Positions 37,301 through 48,870 of a stretch of 64,000 bases of DNA are shown here, one piece after another; the stretch's first letter is position 1, and the number at the start of each line of letters is the position of its first letter. Origin of the DNA: Acanthopleura granulata. Lineage: Eukaryota; Mollusca; Polyplacophora; Chitonida; Chitonidae. The stretch covers positions 38,002,146-38,066,145 of the forward strand of contig JABBOT010000080.1 of assembly GCA_016165875.1 (NCBI GenBank), read 5' to 3'. The notes below the pieces were generated by a model that did no database searches, had not been told where the DNA came from, and saw only the letters and a list, made by a program, of their open reading frames with translations. The position numbers and the translations under genes were made by a program.

Positions 37301-38603
37301 ATTGGTGTGCTGGCTGCCGAAATGTTAGTGAAGCCGACTATGTCACTGAAGTAGATTGTGACGCTGTCGAAATATTCAGCCGTAACCTTTCGCCGCATCT
37401 TCAACTGCAAGGCGACTTCTTTCGGTAACATCTGGTAGAGTAATCGGTCCGATTTTTTCTTTTCCCTCTTCAGTTCGTTTGACTTCAAAGAGGCGTCCCT
37501 CGCATAGTTCTGTAGGCTTTTCGTGAGACTGTAACTAATGGCAAACAGAATACATGACACGATCGGCACACTGAAAAAGATCGCAGCAGCCACGACCAAA
37601 CTGCCATTGGCAGCCGAAATGTTTTCGTCTATGCTGTCATCAATGGCAGACTTTATACTTTCCTTTACCCCTCGCAAGAAGACGAGATATCGGATAGAAA
37701 CATTGAAGAAACCTTCGGCCATTTCCGGTGAAGCTAACGACATATTCCGGGACTCGATCGAGACCATGTGACGGTTAAACTGGGAAACCAAGGGAGTGTT
37801 GCGTTCAATAATATCGTCATATCTGTAACTCACGGGAGAGGAATACTGGAGAAAAGTTTCGTAATGATCCTGCCCAAGGGCCAAATTGGACAGGAACTTA
37901 TTATAATCGGGCTGGTCATTATCCCCGTCCATGAAATACTTGATCCCTGAGACCACAGTAATGCCAAAGTTTTCCTTTGAGCGTAATATCATTTTATAAG
38001 CTAGGAGCAAATTCCAGAGGGACTCAACTGTTGTGGCTTTTATTTCGTCAGCAATGTTGTTCAGAAACTCAGCGTTAATCTCATCATAAAACGTAACACG
38101 TTGCGAGACGTTAGATAAGTTGAAGTCTTTCTGACTTCGAAAGGTGAAGAGATCTTGCCGCAAGTCGCTGGTTTTTCTCCCGGTGGAGTTTGTCCCGCAC
38201 GCCGCGATGTTTTCAATCCTGGAGAGTACTTTGTTCGTGTAGTCGTAGCTCGACTGGAGGCTACCAACCGACGCATTTTTCTGACAGCCGTAAATATACA
38301 CGAACTCGGCCCTTTCTAATTGGAGTGCGTGGATCAAATCCCCCACAATCTGACACTCGGTCAGTTTTATACGGATGTCGTGCAAAAGTCTTTCCTGCAC
38401 GATGGTGTCTTTCAACTGAATGGATGCAAAAGCAATAACACCAGCGATGGGGATAAAGATAAGAACGATCATGCGCATTAGTTGCCTCCTCTTCCCTGAC
38501 TTGGAGATGGGGTCCGCGTTACAAAATCCCACGACTGCTGAGGCGGTTGAGACATCCGTCAGTGACACTTGGCTTAGCGTCGGCTTCTTAGAGGCGGTGA
38601 AAT
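34385..38603 (-). CDS. Membrane guanylate cyclase with NIT-like sensor domain (5' exon missing)
   Basis: Exons (minus): 38603-37053, 36064-35966, 35233-35142, 34543-34385, with matching phases 1,1,0 at the three visible introns. Order: a short cytosolic segment, a first membrane helix ([15 protein letters not shown]), about 270 residues of extracellular region resembling NIT (nitrate/nitrite-sensing) domains, a second helix ([15 protein letters not shown]), a coiled signalling helix ([18 protein letters not shown]), and a class III cyclase domain. Metal-binding aspartates are seen in YFSDIVGFT and ETIGDAYM. The guanine-selecting Glu (VETIGD) and Cys (YCLFGDTVN) are both present, so it should make cGMP and not cAMP. 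The last exon begins [12 protein letters not shown], the usual end of the cyclase domain, then a short tail. The acceptor at 38604 ('tgttctgttaatag', phase 1) implies an upstream coding exon I could not find; an ATG at 38691 would be the alternative unspliced start. The NIT ligand is unknown in animals. Confidence 0.9.
35648..35911 (-). mobile_element. Full-length but diverged tRNA-SINE, minus strand
   Basis: On the minus strand it runs from a tRNA-like head ('gacccagtgattagcg', then 'gtgaatttaagcccgg') through the 'ggcttcctctccgg' body to an (AAAT)n tail. It sits in the intergenic or intronic DNA between guanylate cyclase exons at 35966 and 35233. The B box is mutated, so it is an old copy. 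Confidence 0.85.
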
Positions 38604-41600
38604 CTATTAACAGAACAAACGCAACACTACAATCCAGAGCATGAAGGGTTAAGAAGACATTGTGTGGGAGACATAAATACATTACGACCATGTCTTAATG
38701 GTGATATGTCATCTCCAGTGAAGGTAAACAGATATATGAACGACATGGGATTAGGAAGACAACGTGGCAGTCCAGCGAGACTCCAGTGATATTTAGGAGC
38801 GTTGTCGTTAGTGTCGCTCTCCCTGAGTTAAGATGCAGTTTAATATTTCATAATAAGGTTACTTGTTTCGTCGAGGCTCCAATATTTTGACGAGCTAGTA
38901 CTCACAATAGCCGCAAAGGCAATAATCAACGAGAGATTCGACCGAAAACTGGGTTAGATGGCACAACTGCAACGCGAAACCATTTTCAGGCCTTGAGTAT
39001 AGATCATGTATACCGATATCGTATGGACATAGGTGTATCTGTCACCAAATGGACCTTGGAGAGAGCATGGCTGTATCTGGCTTCCATAGAAAAAGTGTCA
39101 TAAAAGATGATTCTTAGGTATGCATGTATATGAAAACTGGGGAATGGAATGGAGATGGGACCACTCGAAATTGAAAGTATGGATTTTCTGTTCAGAATAT
39201 CACATGGTGCAGCTCAGTGCGTATTTATTTCTTGATTATGTTTTAGCACTGTATTTGGGCAGGGACATGTTCGTACCGCTCCTGGCTATCTACCGGACAA
39301 ACCTCCTGAAAGTCCCACGCAATTGAACCAATGAGAGTTGGATACGAGCTAGCAAGCTCTTTGATCAAAGGTATGATTCCAAAGAAACGCCAGTGGATGG
39401 AATTAATGGGAACCCAGAAACATTTGTCCTTCTAGAACGTTGGACAATGAATGTTTGTTGGCGTTTAATTGATTGATCCTTACTAAAGATGAATGCTGAA
39501 GTTCTCGTCGGCAACCGTTTAACTTACATGTACTTTATCTAGTAACTTATCTAACGTTTACGCTTTCTCAGACAACTGTCTGATCTTTAAATAGCCTCAG
39601 TTTTATAAAATTATTTAATGAATATGGCTTAATGCAATATTTTATGAATAGGAATATTCCAGCCATATCGTGGCCACTTGACTGTATAAAATGCAATTCG
39701 ATGTTAAAAAGTTTGCTATAACGGGGACAGTAGTTTTCACAGGAACATTTCTGCTCACCTTGGACTTTGTTTCTACAGGAAAAGAATGACATCTCGAGGC
39801 AATGTTCTCCGTCCTTAATTAGAGTCTGTAATTAAAGACATTAGGAATGGAATTATGCATATGATAGCAGAAGTATTGCAAAATGGTACAAGGTACTCTC
39901 AAAAAGTAACATTCTTAAGACAGCTTGGGTATTTATTGTTAGAGCATTTACTTAAGACGTTTCTGGAGGATTAAGGAGAAGATAAGGTCAGTTTTCTTAA
40001 ACAGAAAAACTATACGTAAAATAAAAAATGATTTATGTGGACAGGACAATTTCCTGCTTGCTTTAAACTGATATTTCAGAAAACCGAAACAAGTTAGTAA
40101 AGTGATGCTACAGCATATGCAATGGAAATTATTCACGGACATCCATTTAATAATTCATGAGCTATCGGTCAGCCAATTAATCAGTTGATCAACCAGTTCA
40201 GCCAATGAACCAATCAATCAAACGATTAAATTTCAGCTGCAGATGCTGATTGCATCATTTAGTTTTAATATGCGTTATTGCACAATTTGTACATTTGGTT
40301 ACTAAATTCAGCCTTCATAGTACATTAGAATATCTTTATAGTAGAATTAGGCAACGTAGTTTTCAAATTAAATTGTATGTTCGAACTATAAAGCATTGCG
40401 CTTTTGATATATTAGTCGTGTAACTCAGCAATATGATCTTTCAGCAAAATCTTTTTTTATGACCACCAAGCTAGTTACGTTAAGCGTGGGAAAAGGCGTT
40501 TGTCAAACGGTACTTCCGTAACACCGGAGAGAAGCATTAGTTTTCGAATCTATGCTCAGCAATGACATTGCAGTGGGTCGGATTCGGCACGTAAACTGAC
40601 ACGTGGGGACAAATGAGAGGACATTGTCTCAAGTCGTTCTGAGTACTTCCTGACGAGGCAATGATTGTGTGTTTATAGATAAGACTGAGCTTCCTGAGGA
40701 ATACAAAGAGCACATACCCGGGTCTTGTAAAACGTAAGTCATTGAGAGGCTGGTATCATTTCAGGAACTGCTTTTTTGGAACATGTTTCCATTTCTACAT
40801 TAAGTCGTTGCCCACACTTTTCCAAACAATCCTGGAACCAGTTCGGAGACAGACGAAGATCCATAAGAATTCATGACAGACATAATGACCAGCATTGTCT
40901 CAAGTCCTTTTCATTTGTGCTTCTTTCCTCCATTTTCCTCCATTCCATGTCATCTTCATTTCAAAAACTCACTGCTTAGGAAGGGTGAAATCAATACGCC
41001 TTACAAAATAACGGTGCTCAGCAAACTCCGCACTGAAGGGGGAAATTGTTTGCATAGTTGGATTATTGTTCTTTTTTTAATGCATTCTAAGAGGAAGACA
41101 AAAGCACGCCACTGTGCTTCCACGTTCATCTCAATAGACGCAGACATAGTGCTTTTGCAATTCAGTGTTATTTGAACTGGATATTACGGCTGTTTCACAA
41201 ACACAAACATAAATATCTGACTGTTGGCTTTACTAAAGCCTGCAGGTGCCCCTTTTGTGCTGTCTTTGACGTGCTGTCCTTACCATGGCGTGGGTATATC
41301 TTTCATCCGTCTTTACTCTAGACAGCCGTGATAGTATCGTAAACAGCTGTAGTTCAGGCGCGACTTATTAGGTCTAAGTCAACGTTATATCTTCTTCTTG
41401 CTGGTTATGAAGACTCTCATCAGATTGCTATCCTGGTCTAACAAGGTTTAAACTTAAAAGCGTGTTAGTACATTCTTATGACATAATTGTGTAATTAATA
41501 GTATATGTAATGGCTAAATGGGTTAATAGTTGGTAAGACTATGGCGTAAAACTCCAATCAAACGAATAGATGAATAAATCAACAACAACAACAAAATAGT

Positions 41601-42955
41601 CACTTTCTAGAAAGTAAGCGTACCTACCAAACGTCACAAAAATCCCGACAAAGACTTGTCTCAGTCCTGGGAGTTATCGCTTGTGTTGCTGGCAATACCG
41701 AAGAGGCCCTCTAATCTGGGCTAAGTCAGGTGACCCTAGGTCGTTTTCCATCATTTCCGAGTTTTTTCGCCAGTTGACAGCCCGTCATTGATACACGACT
41801 AACCTAAAGCACCGCTTGTAAAGTTTAACCGTCGTGGTGTCCCGCCCCCAGGCCGACTCCTGGGATGATATGTTGATGTATATAGGGAACACGGATGAGA
41901 ACACGCACGGTAAACACAAACTTGGACAGCATCAAGAAAATGCCAGCAATCAATACCATTGATGCTTAAACCAGACCTGACGAATAAGAAAAAAAATCGA
42001 AGAAAAAATGGATCATTTCTCAGACTGAACCGTGGAAACGAAACACTAACGGCTTCGATTGTTATGAATTCGACGATGCTATAGAGTTTGAATTCTTCAT
42101 GAATGCATCCATCGTACAGCCTCAGTTGTAAATAACGTCCATCATGTCTAGACTGTCACATTTTAGACGTCTTTCACCTATTCGATCGTTTAAACGGTCT
42201 ATCACAATTCTGTTCGCACTGGCCAGTCTGTAGGTGCAATCACTAAATAAGATTAATGTCTTATAATGGCATATAAACATTGCTGGCACAAAAATATTAG
42301 CCCTTGATCATCCCATATTAAATAGTTTCAAAAGCAAATCAATGGAATCCAAGGGTGTGCAACAACCGGGCCGACAAAATTGATCACCTGCAGCTTTATA
42401 AATTGTGTGTGTGTCTATTAATAAAATACCAGAATTTACATCAATAATGTCTTTTCACAACATCCGGTCACTTGCAGAAGATAGGTATATGTGATTCATA
42501 CCTTTCTTCAATTAACGCCGTAACCAGCAATATAAGGTATTTGTATATCCTATAAAACCGTTTCAGTGTAAGACGTCTTCACCAATTTTGACCTGTTATT
42601 TGCGATGTGTAAGATTTCAAATGAAGCAACTCCTTGAAAACTCTTTTTTTCTGACATTTCTCTTGGCACCGTTTACACAATTTGAAAAATGAACAATCGC
42701 CAAACCGTACACTCATTAATAACATTTGTTAGACAAAGCCTATATGCTTTCATAAAACATACACTAAAAAAACCTGAAACATGATTGTTATCCTCTGTGG
42801 AAAGACCGTTCCACAGCGGATTCTCAAAATTTTCTGTTCATATCAAACCTTACAATGAAAGACGGACTGTAACTTATTTGTTTTTTAAGCTAAATAATAT
42901 ATTATGCTATACATATTTGTTTAAGTCGTACAACTTTAAAGATTCACCAGCGTTG
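38604..42955. other. Region upstream of the guanylate cyclase gene
   Basis: The missing first exon or exons and the promoter of the cyclase should lie here. A strong donor (ATT|GTGAGTA, minus strand, near 38893) could belong to an untranslated first exon, but no in-frame ATG precedes it. Otherwise I see only short unconvincing frames and a SINE 3' end at 41528. Confidence 0.45.
41528..41600 (+). mobile_element. SINE 3'-end fragment
   Basis: 'gactatggcgtaaaactcc' followed by an (AATC)/(AAC)-rich tail matches the tail end of the SINE family in this window. Confidence 0.55.
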
Positions 42956-43112
42956 GCGCCTATAGAAGAAGGCGTTCTCCCTGCATGGGTGCCTATGGAA
43001 TAAGGCGTTCTCCCTGCATGGGTGCCTATGGAATAAGGCGTTCTCCCTGCATGGGTGCCTATGGAATAAGGCGTTCTCCCTGCATGGGTGCCTATGGAAT
43101 AAGGCGTTCCTC
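42956..43112. repeat. 33-bp tandem repeat, about 4.5 copies
   Basis: 'gtgcctatggaataagg' starts at 42989, 43022 and 43055 with nearly perfect units; outer units are diverged. Homogeneity suggests recent expansion. Confidence 0.93.
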
Positions 43113-43457
43113 CTTCCTGGGTGACAATGGAAAAGACGGAAGTGTCAGGGTTTTTTTTTAAGGAAGGCTTTCGCTCTCCATGGGTGTTTTTGCAAAAGAC
43201 TGATGGAAATTATGGAAGCCGATAGCGATCATCCGTGTTTTCGAAATTTTTAGTTATTATTTTGACCACAAAATAATGCTAATGGAAGAAACAATAGTAC
43301 GAAAGCGCGAGGTGAAAGTAAGAAAGAGAGAGGCAAAACAACGAAGTTTTGTCACCTTGCTCTTTTGTACATTCGCCTCGCCCTTTTCTCATACTTTTGT
43401 TTCGCTCTTTTATTCTTTTAGAGTTTTGCTTCCAAAAACACAAAGGAGAGAAACAAC

Positions 43458-43592
43458 AAAAGTGCGAGACTCCACCAAACCTCCCCTTTCGTCCTGTTGC
43501 TTTCTGGTTAGCATGCGCACAGCGATTTACAAGCGGAATGCAAAAGGACGAAAGTGCGCGATTTAATGGAGTCTCGCATTTTCAGCGAGAAG
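43458..43592. repeat. Imperfect inverted repeat (hairpin element)
   Basis: 'tgcgagactcca' near 43461 pairs with 'tggagtctcgca' near 43568, and inside them 'ctttcgtcctgttgc' pairs with 'gcaaaaggacgaaag'. Arms of about 40 bases enclose a short loop. It could be a small foldback element. Confidence 0.6.
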
Positions 43593-43599
43593 CGAGAAA

Positions 43600-44960
43600 G
43601 CCGGTAATGCAAGAAATTGCAGCAGCTTTCAGATATATTGCAGCAGAGAACTAAACTCTCAGCGCGGAAGAACTGTATTCATTCTTATTTCTTTCCATAC
43701 TTATGCTGGTATTGCTAATAGAACAATATTAAATGCCCATTCAGTCAATGTGCCTGCATTCAGCTATGACACAACCTCATATACGCTTAACTGAACGTGA
43801 TCAATAAAAGCGATGTAAGAAGTAAAATGATTTACATATGTTTACAGAAATCCTACCGAAGGATATTTGAATGATGGACGTTGTCGACAGAGTCTGTGTA
43901 GAGAAAGAAATCGTAACGCGTCATTACAGTTTGTGATTGATATGCTCAAAGTAATAAGAGCCATGCTCACACAATTATTTGGTACTTTGTCGGCACATTT
44001 ATCTTCTCTAGCGGGCTATATAGGAATAAGTGGACAGACATTTTCACCTGTGCAAATATTAGCCCATGCATAAATCCCATACGTGGGGAGGAAATAGATT
44101 TTCTCGGATAAACACTTGCTGTTCAAATTTTCAATGGTTCTTGTTTGCATTCCACAAGATTTTTTAAACAAACACAGCGCTTCGCGTGATTTGAAACCTA
44201 TACATTTTCACTCCTCGATGTACTTATGTAAACGTGCATTTCTAGTTCAAATAGTCGCTGGCATTCCCGTATGCTATTCACCTTGTTTCACAGAAAGCTT
44301 AGTTCCTGTACTGGTAATGAGAATGCATTCCACAACCACGTGTTACATCCTAGGACACTGCCTTATATTGAATTCTGCATGCAGAACATCTGCACTACTG
44401 GTTGGCTGATACCATCTTATGAGTGTTTGTAATGTAATGACGTCATAGTTTCCAAGAAATGAACGAGCACCATGGTATCTGTACACCCGACATCATTCAG
44501 TCCTATTACTGCTGAACACTGGGCAAGAATTTAAATAAACACAATGTTTCCTTCTGCATTCACTCCTTATTCCGAGAAGTTCAGCCAAAGAATTTCCAAG
44601 ATTCCAATACCATCGTCTCTATTCCTGCCCCACAATTTCTGCCAACAAACTCAAAGTCATTATGGGAGCATTTTGTCGAGTGGTTAACGTGTTTGCCCAT
44701 CAATCGCTAGTTCAAATGTTAGGTCAATATCTATTCTTGGAGAAGGAATTTGTCATACTCTTCGTGACATGACATGCTAATGAAACGTCCAACCAATAGA
44801 ATTACTTTCAAAACCAACATCACTTATTCAACCCCATCCTTGCCCACCTTCGGCAATCTCCAAATCAGTAGTATTTCGTAAAAATTAACAGCTTTCTTCG
44901 CGTCTTCCTCATCGTCAATATTATTCCCACAAATGAATGCCATAGCATGCATGACAATGT
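43600..44960. other. No gene seen
   Basis: AT-rich sequence with short frames that have no protein-like composition or splice context. Confidence 0.5.
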
Positions 44961-44965
44961 GTAAA

Positions 44966-45345
44966 TACCTATCATCACTCAGTTTCAGCACCATTCCCTT
45001 ACACTATCATCACTCAATTTCAGCACCATTCTCTTATACCATCATCACTTAATTTCAGCACCATTCTCTTATACCATCATCACTTAATTTCAGCACCATT
45101 CCCTTACAGCATCATCACTCAATTTCAGAACCATTCCCTTATACCATCATCACTCAATTTCAGCACCATTCCCTTATACTATCATCACTCAATTTCAGCA
45201 CCATTCCCTTAGAGTATCATCACTCAGTTTCAGCACCATTCTCTTATACCATCATCACTTAATTTCAGCACCATTCCCTTATACTATCATCACTCAATTT
45301 CAGCACCATTTTCTTATATTATCATTATTCAATTACAGCGCCATT
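44966..45345. repeat. 35-bp minisatellite, about 11 copies
   Basis: 'cagcaccatt' occurs at 44986, 45021 and 45056 and then regularly to about 45340. The unit contains 'atcatcactcaatttcag'. Copies differ at a few positions (ctt/ctc, act/acc). Confidence 0.93.
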
Positions 45346-45379
45346 TCCCCACTAACTCAGTGGCGTTATCAGTGGCGCT

Positions 45380-45845
45380 ATCCGCACCAGTCAATACCAA
45401 CAGCATTTTTCCCACCAGCACTCAATACCAGTACCATTTTCTCCACCAAACCTCAACACCAGTACCATTTTACCTACGGTACAAATCCTGAATGCCAGCA
45501 CCACTTGCCCCAGCAGCACTCAATACCAACAGCATTTTCCCCACTACACTCAACACCAGTACCATTTTCCCACCAACATTCAGTACCAGTGCTATTTTAC
45601 CTTCGGCACCAATCCTGAATGCCAGCACCATTTCCCCACCAACACTCAATACCAGTAGCATTTTCCCCAGCAAGATTCAATACCAGTTGGATTATCCCCA
45701 GCAACACTTAAAACAAGTGCCATTTTACCCACCAAACCTTAATACCAGCATCATTTTACCTACGGTACCAATCCTAAACGCCAACACCATTTTCCCCACC
45801 AACACTCAGTACCTGTATCATTTTACCATCAACCCTGAATACTAG
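45380..45845. repeat. Roughly 30-33-bp minisatellite with higher-order pattern
   Basis: Units like 'actcaataccagtagc' plus 'attttcccc' repeat about 14 times. A variant unit with 'caatcctgaatgcc' recurs near 45480, 45608 and 45765, marking blocks of about 130-160 bp. The core 'cagcaccatt' links it to the adjacent 35-bp array, from which it may derive. ORFs on both strands are by-products. Confidence 0.85.
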
Positions 45846-46632
45846 CGCCAACATAATGGTCTGGAAAAACTTTGCAGTGTTGTGTACACATGTACTTGTT
45901 ATAATTAAAACATATAACATTAAAACACTGTGCTATCTCTATGTTATTACATATTACATTGACAGACAACTCAGAACATTTACCTCACAGCTAATAAACA
46001 ACTGATATATCTCAGCCTTCTGATTGATCTCTTATAACCCTAAAAGCATGGGCGCTATTTCAAAACAGGCTTTTACATTCAAGAGAGAATTTTGTAATCT
46101 TTTTAATGAACAATATCTAAGTCGAGAGCTGTCTTTTACTTTAAACTCTTTCATGCAACTTTATAAATCACGACTAAATCACGCATTTTGGAACACAAAC
46201 CTTTACACATGTAGCTTATCTCCACGAACACAACGTTTGCCTTTAATCTGTAAACCTACATTCTTACACATTGTGCAAATAATTCGTGCCAAATGTTTAG
46301 CGACCAAAGCACGTATCTTTTACTCGATATCAAATCATTTGCATTTACATTAATTACAATGTCTTTAAAAACTATACCATGTAGAGAATTCCTCTCTTTC
46401 TCTTATCCAATATCTGTCAGCACTTATTTTTCCAACACGCATGCACTGATGCAAGTCACGTCTACTGAACAGGAAGTACTTCGGGTGCATTCTTGACGGT
46501 GATACCATTATAACTGTTATCAGACCCGCAAATGGGCATGATCTATTGTCATACACCATGAACCAAAAACAGTTAATAACCATTTTGCACGAGAACGCGA
46601 AATTCCAAAAATTAAAATCCACACGAGATTAC

Positions 46633-46699
46633 CGCTAACATCGCGTTCTCGAGCCGTGTCTTTTTTTAAAAAGCGCGGCTCGGGAACGCGAGATTAGCG
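46633..46699. repeat. Perfectly positioned hairpin with arms of about 32 bp
   Basis: 'cgctaacatcgcgttctcg' on the left pairs with 'cgggaacgcgagattagcg' on the right around a T7/A5 loop. There are about five mismatches, several of them G:U-compatible in RNA. It could be a MITE remnant or a structured RNA. A related 'ctctcgagaacgc' block follows at about 46732. Confidence 0.6.
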
Positions 46700-47277
46700 T
46701 TAAGCTCTGACGGTTTTGCCTGGTTTCGCACTCTCTCGAGAACGCAAATGGCCGCATCCGTCTTCCATAAAAATCCGTTAAACCACCCATGGTATCGTTT
46801 TCATAGGTAAACCTACTTTCTACCGGAATGGTAAGATAATCATAGATCTGGTTTGGTGAGCCCATACCGCGGTATAAAAGACTTCCGTGGCATCGAATGA
46901 GGAAAACTGAGTTTAAAATGAGTTTCTTGGAATTCTGAATAAATAGTGATGTGACGTGACAGAAAGTCCAATATTATTAGTTACATGGTTACTGAGAGAA
47001 AGGATAAGAAACTAGAGGAGGACTGTAAGCCCAATATGAGGCTTAGTGACCCCGTATAGTTTCGTATGCTTTCACTGAGTAATCACATAACGAATTTATT
47101 CCACGGAAGGCCCTAAAAAGTACATAGAAAAACAAAGGAAGATTCAGCAGTAGTTTCCTGTTGCTTTGAGGAGCTTTGAATTACCAAGGAGTGATCTGGG
47201 AATTATGACGTGACGTCGAAACGTTATTGACAATATTGTGTCAACTGTTACGTTGTGTCGTTGGTGTCATTGTTCTG

Positions 47278-47496
47278 TCACATTGTAACTGATAGTACGT
47301 CATGGCGTTCTCCCTTCTGTTTCGTCATCAAACGCCTACAGCATTTGCTGCAGGGCTGAGAGATATACACGTCTACCACGTGACCATTAATGTCCAGTCC
47401 AAATGGGAGGATTTTATCTGATGCGGGATAAATTCTCAGCTGGGACATACTACTAAAATCGTTGCCTAAGGTGAAAGCTGCGGGAATCTTCGATAT
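47278..47496 (-). CDS. Orphan exon-like open frame (possible terminal exon), unrecognised
   Basis: A phase-0 acceptor ('taacaatgtacag') precedes 72 codons and a TGA. The peptide begins ISKIPAAFTLGNDFSS, is mixed in composition like a folded protein, and has a Cys cluster (QPCSKCCRRL) near its end. I recognise no family and found no upstream partner exon, so this could be a chance frame or the remains of a gene. Confidence 0.22.
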   Translation of the reverse strand: MSKIPAAFTLGNDFSSMSQLRIYPASDKILPFGLDINGHVVDVYISQPCSKCCRRLMTKQKGERHDVLSVTM

Positions 47497-47589
47497 CTGT
47501 ACATTGTTACAAGTGGTAAGTATACACATCAAGCATTGTCATGAGATAATAGTGGTTTTACCTACGTCAAAGAAGGTTTTGTTTTTGCG

Positions 47590-48330
47590 GACGTTTATAT
47601 GTCAGTCCGTTCTTCTGTTTGTCTGTCTGTCTCAATTTCAGAGGTAAAGTTATGGAAGGACTTGGATGAAATTCAGTGAACAAGAACAAGAACATCAATC
47701 CATTAAATTTGGTGGTACTCCTAATCCGAATCAGGATCCGGATTCTAGATTTTTTTTATATGATTCTTCACAATTGCCCGAGGTTATGCACGAGTTTTGA
47801 TGAAACTGCGTACGACTTGACCTTGGTTCCAGCACCTATCTCTGATAACATTTTGGTGGGATGAGAATCTGGAATCGGATCGAGTACTTGATCGCATAAA
47901 ACGATGTTTGACCATTGTCCGACATATTTCTCTTTACAAGCAAATTTATAAATTGAAGAGATGTCAGGATTTGTATGAAACCTCGTGCGCGCTTTGATCT
48001 TGTCACAACTGAGAAGATGCTGACCTGGATCCAGAAATTTATAAACAGTTATTTACCAGTGCCGATAGAACACAAATGGACTTTCTTCTTTTACCCTGTA
48101 GCACTGTTCAGCAGAGAAATATTTTCTGTCCGTTAATCTGTCTGTTCCAGTGTATCTATTTATCCCTCAGCAAATTAAGGACAAAGCTGCAGAGGAATTT
48201 GGATGATATTTTGTGCACAAATTGGCCTTGGTGCCACTATTGGACCCATTGTCCTTCAATTCCGGCGGTAATCTAGACTGGAACTCGGATGCAGCGCTTT
48301 TGACGATGTTTCACCATTATCGAATCAGGA
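47590..48330 (+). repeat. Two diverged copies of a dispersed repeat
   Basis: 'gtctgtctgtctcaattt' then 'aaagttatggaaggacttgg' (about 47620-47670) parallels 'tctgtctgttccagtg' then 'acaaagctgcagaggaattt' (about 48140-48200). Both continue with 'gga(t)gaaatt/gatatttt' and, later, 'ggatccggattctag' or 'ctggaactcggat'. Copies are about 540 bp apart. Confidence 0.55.
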
Positions 48331-48764
48331 CAGCAGAGTATTGTTTCCTCTTCTGTAGTAGGGTATTCTGTGGCAGATTACACTTTCTGAACACAATGCA
48401 CGTTCCAGCGGTGTAAAATATGTAAGACTATACATTTCTAACCATCGACTTTACAATCAGGTATGGTAATTATTCTCCAGAGTCGGGTTCGAAACCCAAA
48501 GAAGTATCAGGTAATTTCTCACGTCATTATCTGAGCTTTAACAAGAAAATGCAATACCGAATGACCAATTTATTGTGTTTTTTTTTATCAAAAACACTTT
48601 TTAAATAACTGACATCAAGTGCTCTTAGATTTGGGCTTGCTGACTCTTTCAGAAATGTATACAAATGCAAGCGTTAGGTAAGATATATACACAAGGCAGG
48701 TAATGGTGTGTTATATATATTATTAAAAGGGACTCAAGCAGTAATAATACTGATGGCGTCAGTA

Positions 48765-48870
48765 ATTTATTTATTTGATTTGATTTTTTAAAAATGTTCC
48801 GTCTATGCGACGAAGTTCAGTTTTATGGTAGAAGAAACTTGAATACCGGATGTAAGCTCCATGTAGGCCT
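48765..48870 (-). mobile_element. Very degraded SINE 3' end
   Basis: Read on the minus strand: 'accataaaactgaacttcgtcgcatagacgg' then an (AAAT)-like tail. Similarity to the SINE 3' block is weak. Confidence 0.35.

Noticed and set aside
38890..38990. First coding exon of the guanylate cyclase gene
   Set aside because: A strong GTGAGT donor exists, but every ATG-started frame into it meets a stop.
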